Positions 19,145-28,638 of a stretch of DNA of 64,000 nucleotides are shown piece after piece. How positions within the stretch are numbered: position 1 is the stretch's first letter; every line of letters begins with the position of its first letter. The stretch is taken from assembly GCF_045124755.1 (NCBI RefSeq), contig NZ_JBGVMK010000012.1. One strand, 5' to 3'. The position numbers and the translations under genes are program-made. The notes under the pieces were generated by a model. The model saw only the letters and a list, made by a program, of their open reading frames with translations. It ran no database searches and was not told the origin of the DNA. This stretch comes from Succinimonas sp045124755 (GTDB lineage: Bacteria > Pseudomonadota > Gammaproteobacteria > Enterobacterales > Succinivibrionaceae).

Positions 19145-20061
19145 ACTGCACCAATACCATGAACGGCACCTCCGCCGCCGCTCCCGCCGTATCCGGCGCT
19201 GTTGCTCTGGCATATCAGGCCCGGCCGAACATGACGGTAGCGGAATTACGTTATCTTCTGGCCAAAACCGCCCGGAACGACAGTGTGATGCCCACGCTGG
19301 CTCTGACGCCCCTGGAGGCTGATGACGATACCTACAAGGAAAAAGTCATCCTTGACTACGGCTGGCAGGATAATGCCGCGGGCTACCGGTTCTCCAACTG
19401 GTACGGCTTCGGCGTGGCGGATGCCGGAGCTCTCGTGAAGGCCGCTCTCGAATGCGATAAGGATCCTGCATGCTCCGGCATGAAGGATCTTCCCGAAAAA
19501 TTCATCTCCTCCAATGAGAATCCCTGCGCTTACACCGATGACTCCAGACGTTTAATCACCTGCTCCTTCTCCGATTTCCAAAACGAGGAGGGCGATCCCC
19601 TGGGCCGGGACGAACTCATTTTGGATGCGCTCACCTATGATGTCTCCGGTCTTAATTACCTCCCGGAGGGCATTATCGAAGCCTGCGAGCTTGCGGGTTC
19701 CCCTGAGGATGAGGAGGTTACCGAGCATAACATCGAACGGAAATAGGCCGTATTCAAGGTCAATGCTCTTCTGGAGCTCATTGCAGAATCAGAGGCCGGC
19801 ACCAAAGCGCTTCTGAAGCCCCTTTATGCCAACTGGGATTACCTGTCCGGGTTTAAGGTTCCGTATAACGAAGGGGGTGATCAGCCCCTTGAAGGATACA
19901 CTCCGGAGCCTTTGGATCTCGCCGTCTCCGCCTTCTATCAGGAATCCCTGAAGGAGGATCCGGACAGGAAGTACCGCCTAAGCATCAGAAGTCCCTGTCA
20001 GATTGACGTTGCTGAGCTTAACAGCAGGATGCATCTTACCGTTAACGGACGCCGAAGGTGA
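19145..20061 (+). pseudogene. S8 lipoprotein protease, copy 3, 3' fragment
   Basis: The fragment begins just before the catalytic serine (TNTMNGTSAAAPAVSG) and runs through the C-terminal domain to GRRR and a stop at 20061. Everything upstream, including Asp and His, is missing and replaced by the CARF-HEPN 5' end, in a different reading frame, so no fusion protein results. A nonsense codon (TAG at 19744, where other copies have AAG) also interrupts the frame. The remainder is close to copies 4 and 5. Confidence 0.9.
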
Positions 20062-20062
20062 G

Positions 20063-20127
20063 CGCCTCCTTCTCCTCCTTCTCCTCCTTCTCCTCCTTCT
20101 TCTCCTCCTTCTTCTCCTTCTTCGCTG
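20063..20127 (+). repeat. CTCCTTCTC microsatellite
   Basis: About seven units of a 9-base CTCCTTCTC-like repeat follow directly after the stop of the protease fragment. The strand is pure pyrimidine over most of its length, so slippage or an unusual structure is plausible. Confidence 0.8.
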
Positions 20128-20215
20128 CCGCTCCCGCCGAGGCCGGCGCGGCCGATGCCGAAGCTCCGGTGAATACCGCCTGAGATTGCGATAAGGATCC
20201 CGTCTATGCCGTCAT
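20123..20215 (+). pseudogene. Further shred of protease coding sequence
   Basis: GCTGCCGCTCCCGCCG resembles the SAAAPxxSG region of the catalytic serine motif, GCGGCCGATGCCGAAGCTC resembles the VADAGAL codons, and GATTGCGATAAGGATCCCGT matches the DCDKDPV codons. In intact genes these blocks are much further apart, so this is a scrambled remnant. Confidence 0.55.
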
Positions 20216-20242
20216 TCTCGGGCATGAAATCCGAGGCGGCAC

Positions 20243-20248
20243 TATAAT
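20243..20248 (+). promoter_or_regulatory. Putative -10 box before I9-like gene 1
   Basis: TATAAT, followed within 20 bases by CAGAACGCCGG. The second I9-like gene has the same arrangement (TATAAT, then CAGAAACGCCGG). No good -35 hexamer is visible at 16-18 bases. The leader to the ATG would be about 95 bases. Confidence 0.4.
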
Positions 20249-20349
20249 CGCAAAATCAGAACGCCGGTTCCGGTTCTGTTCCGGTCGTTTGCCGGCAATG
20301 CAGGATTTTTAAGAAAAAGCTCCTTTTTATATATCAGCGGAGATCCTTT

Positions 20350-20853
20350 ATGACATTAACCCTAAAGAAGACAAAGCTTCCTTCCCTTTTAACGGCTTTC
20401 ATGCTTATGACCAGTGTTCCCCTTGCCAATGCCGCTTTCGCGGATGACGGCGTGATTCAGAAAAAGAACTCCGTAATCTATACCGGAAATTTCGCTCTTG
20501 CGGACAAGACGAGCTCTCAGGCTCAGGCCCAGTCGCCCCGGGAAACCCTGGGATCACTTCACGACTATGACGTGATTCAGGGGGAGAAGAATCCCCATCA
20601 CCTGGCCTTCGTCAGGAAAAACAAGGGCCGGAGCTACGTTATCCTGGACAAGATCTTTGTGAAGTGCTCCCGGAAAAATCCCTGCCAGCTTCCTGAAGAG
20701 ATGGGGGCGGTAAAGCTCTCGGAGCGGCTCTGGGAGGTAACGGTTTCCGACTATGATTCCTGGAAGACCCTGGTTAAGGAGCTTAAGGATATCCCGGGGG
20801 TTATCAAGGTATCACCGGCGTATTCCTATGGCGTCAAGGCTCAGCTCAGGTAA
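20350..20853 (+). CDS. Secreted I9-like propeptide/inhibitor protein 1
   Basis: A 167-residue protein with a Sec signal peptide (about 1-30, LANAAFA). The C-terminal 80 or so residues (VILDKIFVKCSRKNPC, then WEVTVSDYDSWKTLVKELKD and IPGVIKVSPA) resemble the I9 propeptide of subtilisins, whose final strand carries PGVxxVxP. In subtilases this domain folds the enzyme and then inhibits it. The gene ends 11 bases before protease copy 4, which has its own good ribosome binding site, so the two form an operon. Aeromonas kexin-like protease ASP and its chaperone ORF2 are a functional parallel. The I9 assignment rests on pattern, not on a search. Confidence 0.7.
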   Translation: MTLTLKKTKLPSLLTAFMLMTSVPLANAAFADDGVIQKKNSVIYTGNFALADKTSSQAQAQSPRETLGSLHDYDVIQGEKNPHHLAFVRKNKGRSYVILDKIFVKCSRKNPCQLPEEMGAVKLSERLWEVTVSDYDSWKTLVKELKDIPGVIKVSPAYSYGVKAQLR

Positions 20854-20864
20854 CAGGAGGGCAC

Positions 20865-23135
20865 ATGAAAACATTTTGCAAGAAAGGACTCCGCATCACC
20901 GGAACCGCTGCGGCCGTGTCTGCCATGATACTCTTCGGGAACATGCTTTCCGGCTGCGATGATTCCAAGAACTGGATCAATGACGGGGTAAAGCTGACTG
21001 TGGCGGAAGAGGGCGATCTTGCCACCGGAAAACCCTATAAGCTCAAGTCTGACCGCCACCTTCAGGAGCTCAGCGCTGATCACGGCGAGGTAACAACGGT
21101 AAATCCCGTAACCGGAGAGAATGCCGGAGCCAACGAATGGTTCTATGTATTCTCGGAAGAGAATTTTGCGTCATATGAGCTTGACGCTGACAATAATGTT
21201 AATGACGGCGACGGAGCAGGGAGCAGCCTGAAGGACTTTACCGAAACCTTCCATGCCACATTAACCGACGGCAGAACCCGGAAGGTGAAACAGAATTTCG
21301 CCGTTACCGACCCGCTGCTCCCGGATCAGTGGCATCTTTACAATATCGGCCAGAACCCCTATAGCGTTACCGATGCGCCTCTTAAGCAAATCGATATTAA
21401 TGTGATTCCCGCCTGGCGCGTTATTCTTCCGGACGAGAAAAAACAGATCGACGGATCCGGAGTTTATGTGGCTGTTTTTGACGCTCCGGTGGATCTCAAT
21501 CATGAGGATCTCCGGGATCGCATCTATGATCCCGGCATTCCCGACACTGCGGATTTTGTCAATATCGGACTCCCGCTGGCAAAGCTTAAGGAGAATTCCA
21601 GTGTCCATCATGGCACCTCCGTAGCCGGTATTACCGCTGCTTCAGCCATGAACAAGCTCGGCGGCAGAGGACTGGCGTTTAATGCGATGCTGACCTCCTT
21701 CGCAAACAGCGCCGCAGACGAATCGCTGAATCTGGGCGCCATGCTGAAAATGGATCATCTTAATCTGGTAAATGCCAGTATCGGCACGGATCTTCTCTCC
21801 TATCACCGACAGGTGATCTGGGATCTTTATGAAGCTCTTTTTGAAAACAATATCGCCTTTATCCATGCGCAGGGGAATGAGTTCAGAGCCGGCAAGGCCA
21901 CAGAAGCTAAGCCTTACTCCAGAGATACCTGCTTAAAATTTCACGCCGACTGCGAATACAAACAGACAGATGTGAAGGCGCGCCACCCCTTTATTATCCA
22001 CGTCGGAGCTCTGAACTCCCTGGGAGTTAAGGCCTCCTATGGTTCCACCGGATCCAATCTGTGGGTTACCGGCTTCGGCGGCGAATTCGGAGCTGACGTA
22101 ACAGACCCGCCCGGAACCAAATCCAGCGCGGCCATGGTAACCACCCTGACCAGCTATGATCCCAAAGAATTTGATGATACTGATAAAAATTCCCCCTGGA
22201 GAACCGAGGAGAACAAGTACTACACCAATACCATGAACGGCACCTCCTCCGCCGCTCCCTCCGTATCCGGCGCTGTGGCTCTGGCGTATCAGGCCCGGCC
22301 TGACATGACTGTATCGGAATTACGTTATCTTCTGGCCAAAACCGCCCGGGACGATACCGTGATGCCCACTCTGGCTCTGACTCCCCTGGAGGCTGATGAC
22401 GATACCTACAAGGAAAAAGTCACCCTTGACTACGGCTGGCAGGATAATGCTGCGGGCTACCGGTTCTCCAACTGGTACGGCTTCGGCGTGGTGGATGCCG
22501 GAGCTCTGGTTAAGGCCGCTCTTGAGTGCGATAACGATCCCGTATGCGCCGGCATGAAGGAGCTTCCCGAGAAATACGTCTCCGCTAACGAAAATCCCTG
22601 CGCCTACGCCGATGACTCCAAACGCTTAATCACCTGCTCCTTCTCTGATTTCAAAAACGAAGACGGCGAAGCGCTGGGCAAAACCGAGCTTCTGGCAGAT
22701 ACTGTTACCTACGATGTTTCCGGAATGAATTACCTCCCGGAGGGCATTATAGAAGCCTGCGAGCTTGCGGCATCCGAGGAAGACGAGGAAACAACGGAGC
22801 ATAACGTTGCAAGAAAGCAGGCCGTATTTGATGCCAATCTTCTTCTGGAGATTACTGCGGAATCAGGGGCCGGCACAAAATCGCTTTTGAAGCCCATTTA
22901 TGCCAACTGGGATTACAGATCCGGCTTAAAGGTTCCGGAAAACGACGGTGATGACGATTTGCCTGAGGGATTTGCCCTGGAGCCTCTGGAACTCGCCACC
23001 TCCGCCTTCTATCAGGAACCCCTTAAGGAGGATCCGGACAAGAAGTATCATCTCAGCGTGAAAAGCCCCTGCCAGATTGACGCGGATAAGCTTAATAAGA
23101 CCATGCATCTTACCGTCTACGGCCGGAGGAAGTAA
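20865..23135 (+). CDS. S8 lipoprotein protease, copy 4 (paired with I9-like protein 1)
   Basis: 756 residues with Asp206, His249 in HHGTSVAG and Ser461 in NGTSSAAP. The lipobox reads LSGCDDSKNW: Asp at +2 is the inner-membrane retention signal in E. coli Lol sorting. Only this copy and copy 8 have it, and only these two have an I9-like gene in front. Its N-terminal domain is also closest to copy 8, whereas from the serine motif onward it nearly matches copies 3 and 5, which looks like gene conversion or recombination. AGGAGGG lies before the ATG. Confidence 0.9.
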   Translation: MKTFCKKGLRITGTAAAVSAMILFGNMLSGCDDSKNWINDGVKLTVAEEGDLATGKPYKLKSDRHLQELSADHGEVTTVNPVTGENAGANEWFYVFSEENFASYELDADNNVNDGDGAGSSLKDFTETFHATLTDGRTRKVKQNFAVTDPLLPDQWHLYNIGQNPYSVTDAPLKQIDINVIPAWRVILPDEKKQIDGSGVYVAVFDAPVDLNHEDLRDRIYDPGIPDTADFVNIGLPLAKLKENSSVHHGTSVAGITAASAMNKLGGRGLAFNAMLTSFANSAADESLNLGAMLKMDHLNLVNASIGTDLLSYHRQVIWDLYEALFENNIAFIHAQGNEFRAGKATEAKPYSRDTCLKFHADCEYKQTDVKARHPFIIHVGALNSLGVKASYGSTGSNLWVTGFGGEFGADVTDPPGTKSSAAMVTTLTSYDPKEFDDTDKNSPWRTEENKYYTNTMNGTSSAAPSVSGAVALAYQARPDMTVSELRYLLAKTARDDTVMPTLALTPLEADDDTYKEKVTLDYGWQDNAAGYRFSNWYGFGVVDAGALVKAALECDNDPVCAGMKELPEKYVSANENPCAYADDSKRLITCSFSDFKNEDGEALGKTELLADTVTYDVSGMNYLPEGIIEACELAASEEDEETTEHNVARKQAVFDANLLLEITAESGAGTKSLLKPIYANWDYRSGLKVPENDGDDDLPEGFALEPLELATSAFYQEPLKEDPDKKYHLSVKSPCQIDADKLNKTMHLTVYGRRK

Positions 23136-23213
23136 TGACTGCGGCATCATTCTGACCGGGAGAACCATGAGTCCCCAGCCGGGAAAGCCTCCGTAAGTGC
23201 CTCATAGAGCATC

Positions 23214-23251
23214 ATGCCAGGAGAACTCAGGTTTTTCTGGCATGTTTTTTT
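23214..23251 (+). terminator. Terminator of protease copy 4
   Basis: Perfect 7-base stem ATGCCAG/CTGGCAT with a 16-base loop, then G and seven T residues. Confidence 0.85.
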
Positions 23252-23520
23252 GCCGGTATGACGGGAACCGGCCGGGCCGGAGCCGTGACGAAGCACGGAA
23301 ATCACAAACAGCAAAATACCGGCCGGGCCGGCCTGATTTTATAATTTGAGGAAAGCATTGCCATCACAGGATCCGCATCGCCGGTTCTCTCTATCGCAGG
23401 AAAGACGGCCGGTTTTCGGAGAGTCCGGCGTCGTCAGGCACTCGGACAGGCTCAGGGTTCCTGCCGGCGTTTCCTGCGGTTAAGCATAAACCAGGATGAA
23501 TACGACAAGGAGAGTTTCCC
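23252..23520 (+). promoter_or_regulatory. Promoter and leader region of protease copy 5
   Basis: TATAAT at 23340-23345 follows the GC-rich element ACCGGCCGGGCCGG. About 175 bases separate it from the ATG. The same block, almost base for base, precedes copy 6, and related versions precede copies 9 and 10. The leader ends in AAGGAGAGTTTCCC directly before the start. No clear -35 hexamer is seen. Confidence 0.5.
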
Positions 23521-25863
23521 ATGAAATCAAGCAGCCGCAAAAAAGGACTCCGCAGCGCCAGAATTGCTGCCGCGGTCTCCGCCATGCTTCTCTTGGGAAC
23601 GGCGCTTTCCGGCTGCCATGATTCCCAAAACCGGAGCAATGACGAGGTAAAGCTGACTGTCGCGGAAGAGGGCGATCTCGCCTCCGGAAAGCCTTACAAA
23701 ATCAGGGCAGACCGCAATGTTCAGGAGCTTCGGGCCGATCACGGCGAGATAACAACGGTAAATCCCGTAACCGGAGAAAATGCCGGAGCCAATGAATGGT
23801 TCTATGTGTTTTCGGAAGAGAATTTTACGTCATATGAGCTTAACTTGGCCGGAAACAGCGGCGCCCCTGACAACGATGTTAATGACGGCGCTGACAGCGA
23901 CGAAGAAAAGAGCGCCCTGAAATCCTTTACCGAAACCTTCCATGCCACTCTCGAAAACGGCAAAACACAGGAGGCTAAGCAGACCTTCGCCGTTACCGAT
24001 CCCTTGCTCCCGGAGCAGTGGCATCTTTACAATATCGGCCAGAACCCCTACGGCGTTACCGATGCCCCTTTTAAGAAAATCGATATTAACGTGATCCCCG
24101 CGTGGCGGATTATTCTTCCGGAAGATAAAAAGCAGATCGACGGTTCCGGAGTTTATGTGGCTGTTTTTGACGCTCCGGTGGATCTCAATCATGAGGATCT
24201 CCGGGATCGCATCTATGATCCCGGCATTCCCGGCACTGCGGATTATGTCAATATCGGACTGCCGCTGGAAATGCTTAAGGAAGATGCCTTTAACCATCAT
24301 GGCACCTCGGTGGCCGGAATTATCGCAGCCTCGGGCATGAATAAGCTCGGCGGCAGAGGACTGGCGTTTAATGCCATGCTGACCTCATTCGCAAACACCG
24401 CGGCAGACGAATCGCTGAATCTGTACGCCATGCTGACAATGGATCAGCTTAATCTGGTAAATGCCAGTATCGGCGTGGATCTTTTCTCCTATCACCGCCA
24501 GGCAATCTGGGAACTTTACGAAGCTCTTTTTGAAAACAATATCGCCTTTATCCAGGCGCAGGGCAATGATTTCAGATTCGGTCATCACGACATTTATAGG
24601 CCGTACTCGACGAGCTACTGCTTATCGGCCGGCTCCGACTGCGAATATAAACAGACAGATGTTATGGCGCGCTTTCCCTTCGTTATCCATGTCGGCGCCC
24701 TGAACTCTCTGGGAGTTAAGGCCTCCTACGGTTCCACCGGAGCTAATCTGTGGGTTACCGGATTCGGCGGCGAATCAGGAGCTAATGTAACAGCCCCGTC
24801 CGGAACTAAATCCAGCGCAGCCATAGTAACCACTCTGTCCAGCTATGATCCCAGTGAATTTGATGATCACGATAAGAATTCCCCCTGGAGAAACGAGGAC
24901 AACAAGTACTACACCAATATCATGAATGGCACCTCCGCCGCCGCTCCCACCGTGGCCGGCGCTGTTGCTCTGGCATATCAGGCCCGGCCGAACATGACAG
25001 TATCGGAATTACGTTATCTTCTGGCCAAAACCTCCCGGAACGACACTATGATGCCCACGCTGGCTCTGACTCCTCTGGAGGCTGATGACGATACCTACAA
25101 GGAAAAAGTCACCCTTGACTACGGCTGGCAGGATAATGCCGCGGGCTACCGGTTCTCCAACTGGTACGGCTTCGGCGTGGTGGATGCCGGAGCTCTGGTT
25201 AAGGCCGCTCTTGACTGCGATAACGATCCCGTATGCGCCGCCATGAAGGAGCTTCCCGAGAAATACGTCTCCGCTAACGAAAATCCCTGCGCCTACGCCG
25301 ATGACGCCAAACTTTTAATCACCTGCTCCTTCTCTGATTTCAAAAACGAAGACGGCGAGGCGCTGGGCAAAACCGAGCTTCTGGCAGATACTGTTACCTA
25401 CGATGTTTCCGGAATGAATTACCTCCCGGAGGGTATTATAGAAGCCTGCGAGCTTGCGGCATCCGCGGAAGACGAGGAAGCAACGGAGCACAACCTTCAG
25501 CGTAAGCATGCCGTGTTTCAGGCCCATGCCCTTCTGGAGCTTATTGCGGAATCTCAGTCCGGCACCAAATCGCTTTTGAAGCCCATTTATGCCAACTGGG
25601 ATTACACCTCCGGGTTTAATATTCCGGTTGATGACGGCGATGATGATGAAAACGATGAAGATGATGAAGAAGATCAAAATGAAGATTTTTCTGAGGGAAT
25701 TTCGCTGGCTCCTCTGGATCTCGCCACCTCCGCCTTCTATCAGGAACCCCTTAAGGAGGATCCTGACAGGAAATATCGTCTGAGCGTGAGAAGTCCCTGC
25801 CAGATTGACGTGGATGAACTTAACGAAAATATGCATCTTACCGTCTACGGCCGGAGGAAGTAA
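23521..25863 (+). CDS. S8 lipoprotein protease, copy 5
   Basis: 780 residues, the longest copy, with Asp217, His260 and Ser472 (NGTSAAAPTVAG). Lipobox LSGCHD. The extra length is mostly acidic: the N-terminal linker (NSGAPDNDVNDGADSDEEKS) and a C-terminal loop near 702-722 rich in Asp and Glu where other copies have only a few residues. It shares a nearly identical 385-base downstream spacer with copy 4, so the two are a recent tandem duplication with a unit of about 2.7 kb. Loops between His and Ser differ from copy 4 (for example IQAQGNDFRFGHHD against IHAQGNEFRAGKAT). Confidence 0.9.
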   Translation: MKSSSRKKGLRSARIAAAVSAMLLLGTALSGCHDSQNRSNDEVKLTVAEEGDLASGKPYKIRADRNVQELRADHGEITTVNPVTGENAGANEWFYVFSEENFTSYELNLAGNSGAPDNDVNDGADSDEEKSALKSFTETFHATLENGKTQEAKQTFAVTDPLLPEQWHLYNIGQNPYGVTDAPFKKIDINVIPAWRIILPEDKKQIDGSGVYVAVFDAPVDLNHEDLRDRIYDPGIPGTADYVNIGLPLEMLKEDAFNHHGTSVAGIIAASGMNKLGGRGLAFNAMLTSFANTAADESLNLYAMLTMDQLNLVNASIGVDLFSYHRQAIWELYEALFENNIAFIQAQGNDFRFGHHDIYRPYSTSYCLSAGSDCEYKQTDVMARFPFVIHVGALNSLGVKASYGSTGANLWVTGFGGESGANVTAPSGTKSSAAIVTTLSSYDPSEFDDHDKNSPWRNEDNKYYTNIMNGTSAAAPTVAGAVALAYQARPNMTVSELRYLLAKTSRNDTMMPTLALTPLEADDDTYKEKVTLDYGWQDNAAGYRFSNWYGFGVVDAGALVKAALDCDNDPVCAAMKELPEKYVSANENPCAYADDAKLLITCSFSDFKNEDGEALGKTELLADTVTYDVSGMNYLPEGIIEACELAASAEDEEATEHNLQRKHAVFQAHALLELIAESQSGTKSLLKPIYANWDYTSGFNIPVDDGDDDENDEDDEEDQNEDFSEGISLAPLDLATSAFYQEPLKEDPDRKYRLSVRSPCQIDVDELNENMHLTVYGRRK

Positions 25864-25943
25864 TGACGGCGGCATCATTCTGACCGGGAATTCTTCGTGC
25901 GTCCCCGGCCGGGAAAGCCTCTGTAAGCGCCTCATAGAGCATC

Positions 25944-25982
25944 ATGCCAGGAGAACTCAGGTTTTTCTGGCATGTTTTTTTT
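25944..25982 (+). terminator. Terminator of protease copy 5
   Basis: Same 7-base stem ATGCCAG/CTGGCAT as after copy 4, followed by G and eight T residues. Confidence 0.85.
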
Positions 25983-26248
25983 GCCGGTATGACGGGAACC
26001 GGCCGGGCAGGAGCCGTGACGAAGCACGGAAATCACAAACAGCAAAATACCGGCCGGGCCGGCCTGATTTTATAATTTGAGGAAAGCATTGCCATCACAG
26101 GATCCGCAGCGCCGGTTCTCTTTATCGCAGCAAAGACGGCCGTTTCCGGAGAGTCCGTTTTCGTAGCTCTCGAACCGGCTCAGGGTTCCTGCCGGCGTTT
26201 CCTGCGGTTAAGCATGAACCAGGATGAATACGACAAGGAGAGTTTCCC
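25983..26248 (+). promoter_or_regulatory. Promoter and leader region of protease copy 6
   Basis: TATAAT at 26071-26076 after ACCGGCCGGGCCGGCC, with a 173-base leader. Nearly identical to the block before copy 5 apart from scattered changes around 26140-26180, so both copies probably share regulation. Confidence 0.5.
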
Positions 26249-28525
26249 ATGAAATCAAGCTGCCCGAAAGAGATCCGCAGCGCCAGAATTGCTGCCGCGG
26301 TGTCCGCCATGCTTCTCCTGGGAACAACGCTTTCCGGCTGCCATGATTCCCAAAACCGGAGCAATGACGAGGTAAAGCTGACTGTCGCGGAAGAGGGCGA
26401 TCTCGCCACCGGAAAGCCTTACAAAATCAGGGCCGACCGCAATCTTCAGGAGCTCCGGGCCGATCACGGCGAGATAACAACGGTAAATCCCGTAACCGGA
26501 GAAAATGCCGGAGAGAAGGAATGGTTCTATGTATTCTCGGAAGAAAATTTTACGTCATATGAGCCTAACTTTGCCGGAAACAGCGGCGCCCCTGACAACG
26601 ATGTTAATGACGGCGCTGACAGCGACGGAGAAAAGAGCAACCTGAAGGCCTTTACCGAAACCTTCCATGCCACTCTCGAAAACGGCAAAACACCGGAGGC
26701 TAAGCAGACCTTCGCCGTTACCGATCCCTTGCTGCCGGATCAGTGGCATCTCTGGAATAGCGGCCAGAACCCCTACGGCGTTACCGATCCGCCCCTTAAA
26801 AAAATCGACCTTAACGTGATCCCGGCCTGGCGCCTGATTCTCCCGGAAGAGAAGAAGCAGCTCTCCGGATCCGGAGTCTATGTGGCCGTGTATGATATCC
26901 AGGCGGATATTAATCATGAGGACTTAAAGGAGAATATTTACTACCCCGAAATTGCCGGCGACGGGATCAATACCGGGCTTCCGCTGGAAATCCTTAAGGA
27001 GTACTCCGAAGAAGCCTCTCACGGCACATCGGTGGCCGGAATTATCGCAGCTTCAGCCATGAACAGGCTGGGGGGCCGGGGGATCGCCTTTGATGCCCGG
27101 CTGACCTCCTTCAGCGAATCATCCGAAACCGTAACTCTGCCTCTGATACTTAAGACTGAGCGCATGAACCTGGTCAATGCCAGCTGGGGCGCCGAGCTCC
27201 GCACCTTCAATTCGGAAGCCGCGGCAGATCTTTACGAAGCTCTTTATGACAACAATATCGCCGTGGTTCATGCCATAGGGAACGGCTTCGATGAGGGCAG
27301 CAGCGAGAAAAATCCCTATTCCTCCAGCCAGTGCGAACTGGCTGACGCCAACTGCGAATTCACTCAGACCAACAATCTGGCCCGTTATCCCTTCAACATC
27401 AATGTCGGGGCGCTGAACTCCCTGGGAGAAAAAGCCTCCTACAGCTGCGCCGGCGCCAATATCTGGGTTACCGGCTTCGGCGGCGAATTCGGGGCTGACG
27501 TAACGGATCCGCCGGTAATCAGATCCAGCGCCGCCATGGTAACTGTCCTCACCAGCTACGACCCCAAAGACTTCGGGGATCCCGATGCGAATTCCCCCTG
27601 GAGAAATCAGGATAACATTTACTACACCAATACCATGAACGGCACCTCCTCTGCCGCGCCGACAGTTTCCGGCGTACTGGCTCTGGTCTATCAGGCCAAG
27701 CCGGATATCACGGTATCCCAGATCCGCTACCTTTTGGCCGCAACCTCCCGGAACGACTCGGTGATGCCCACTCTGGCCCTGACCCCGAAGGAGGAACAGG
27801 ATGATGTCTACGGGGAAAGCTTCCCTCTCTCTCAGGGATGGCAGGACAATGCCGCCGGGTTCCGGTTTTCAGATTACTACGGCTTCGGCGTTATTGATGC
27901 CCATGCTCTCGCTCTGGGGGCTCTTTCCTGCGACAGCGATCCCGTGTGCGCCGGACTTAAATCCCCGCCGGAAAAGCAGGTGTCCGCCAACGAGAATCCC
28001 TGCGCCTACACCGATGCCTCCAAAAGGAATGTCACCTGCACGTTTTCAGATTTCCGGGCGGCCGATGAAGGCAATGACAGTCTGGGAAAGGCGGTTCTTA
28101 CGGTAGATGCCCTGACCTTTGACGTTTCCGGACTCAATTACCTTCCTTCCGGCCTTACCGACTCCTGCGAAAAAGCAGTTCGCGCTGAGGAGGGCTCCGA
28201 GGAAAAGAAAAAGGCCGTATTCGATGTCAATCACCTGCTGGAGATCCGGGCAGCATCCCAGTCCGGCACCGAGCTTCTGGTGAAGAACATTTACTCCAAC
28301 TGGGATTACGGTTCCGGTTATGAACCGGATGAGGACGATCCTGATGCTGCTGCCATGGAGCCCCTGGAGCTTGCGGTTTCGGGCTTCTACCGGGAACCCT
28401 TAAGCGAGAGCGCGGAACCTGACAAGCGTTATCAGATAAGCTTCAAAAGCGTCTGCGAGCTTGACCTTGAGAGTCTCAACGAGAAAATGCATCTCACGGT
28501 TTACGGGCGCCGGGAGTCCCGCTGA
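26249..28525 (+). CDS. S8 lipoprotein protease, copy 6 (divergent)
   Basis: 758 residues with Asp216 (VYDIQADINHEDL), His258 and Ser467. The first 170 residues nearly match copy 5, but from about residue 175 the protein diverges more than any other full copy: WNSGQNP, LSGSGVYVAVYD, ENIYYPEIAGD in place of DRIYDPGIPG, and a C-terminal domain that lacks the usual EHNxxRK run and ends GRRESR. A chimera of a copy-5-like head with a distinct body is the simplest reading. No stem-and-T-run terminator follows; copy 7 begins 113 bases on. Confidence 0.9.
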   Translation: MKSSCPKEIRSARIAAAVSAMLLLGTTLSGCHDSQNRSNDEVKLTVAEEGDLATGKPYKIRADRNLQELRADHGEITTVNPVTGENAGEKEWFYVFSEENFTSYEPNFAGNSGAPDNDVNDGADSDGEKSNLKAFTETFHATLENGKTPEAKQTFAVTDPLLPDQWHLWNSGQNPYGVTDPPLKKIDLNVIPAWRLILPEEKKQLSGSGVYVAVYDIQADINHEDLKENIYYPEIAGDGINTGLPLEILKEYSEEASHGTSVAGIIAASAMNRLGGRGIAFDARLTSFSESSETVTLPLILKTERMNLVNASWGAELRTFNSEAAADLYEALYDNNIAVVHAIGNGFDEGSSEKNPYSSSQCELADANCEFTQTNNLARYPFNINVGALNSLGEKASYSCAGANIWVTGFGGEFGADVTDPPVIRSSAAMVTVLTSYDPKDFGDPDANSPWRNQDNIYYTNTMNGTSSAAPTVSGVLALVYQAKPDITVSQIRYLLAATSRNDSVMPTLALTPKEEQDDVYGESFPLSQGWQDNAAGFRFSDYYGFGVIDAHALALGALSCDSDPVCAGLKSPPEKQVSANENPCAYTDASKRNVTCTFSDFRAADEGNDSLGKAVLTVDALTFDVSGLNYLPSGLTDSCEKAVRAEEGSEEKKKAVFDVNHLLEIRAASQSGTELLVKNIYSNWDYGSGYEPDEDDPDAAAMEPLELAVSGFYREPLSESAEPDKRYQISFKSVCELDLESLNEKMHLTVYGRRESR

Positions 28526-28638
28526 TGCTGTGGAACCAGAGCTTCGGGCTTCTTCCGGGGACTTTCTGGCGTTCCCGGATTTTCCGGCGCATTAAGCTGA
28601 ACTGAGATGAAATAAAAGAAGATTAGGAAACCTCCGCT

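Noticed and set aside
19110..19322. ORF fusing MNRAAYIIAFVG to following codons
   Set aside because: The junction is out of frame with the protease, so this ORF is a by-product of the duplication joint and not a real fusion gene.
19998..20225. Minus-strand ORF with a Glu/Gly repeat
   Set aside because: It is the translation of the pyrimidine microsatellite in the opposite strand, without a start signal.
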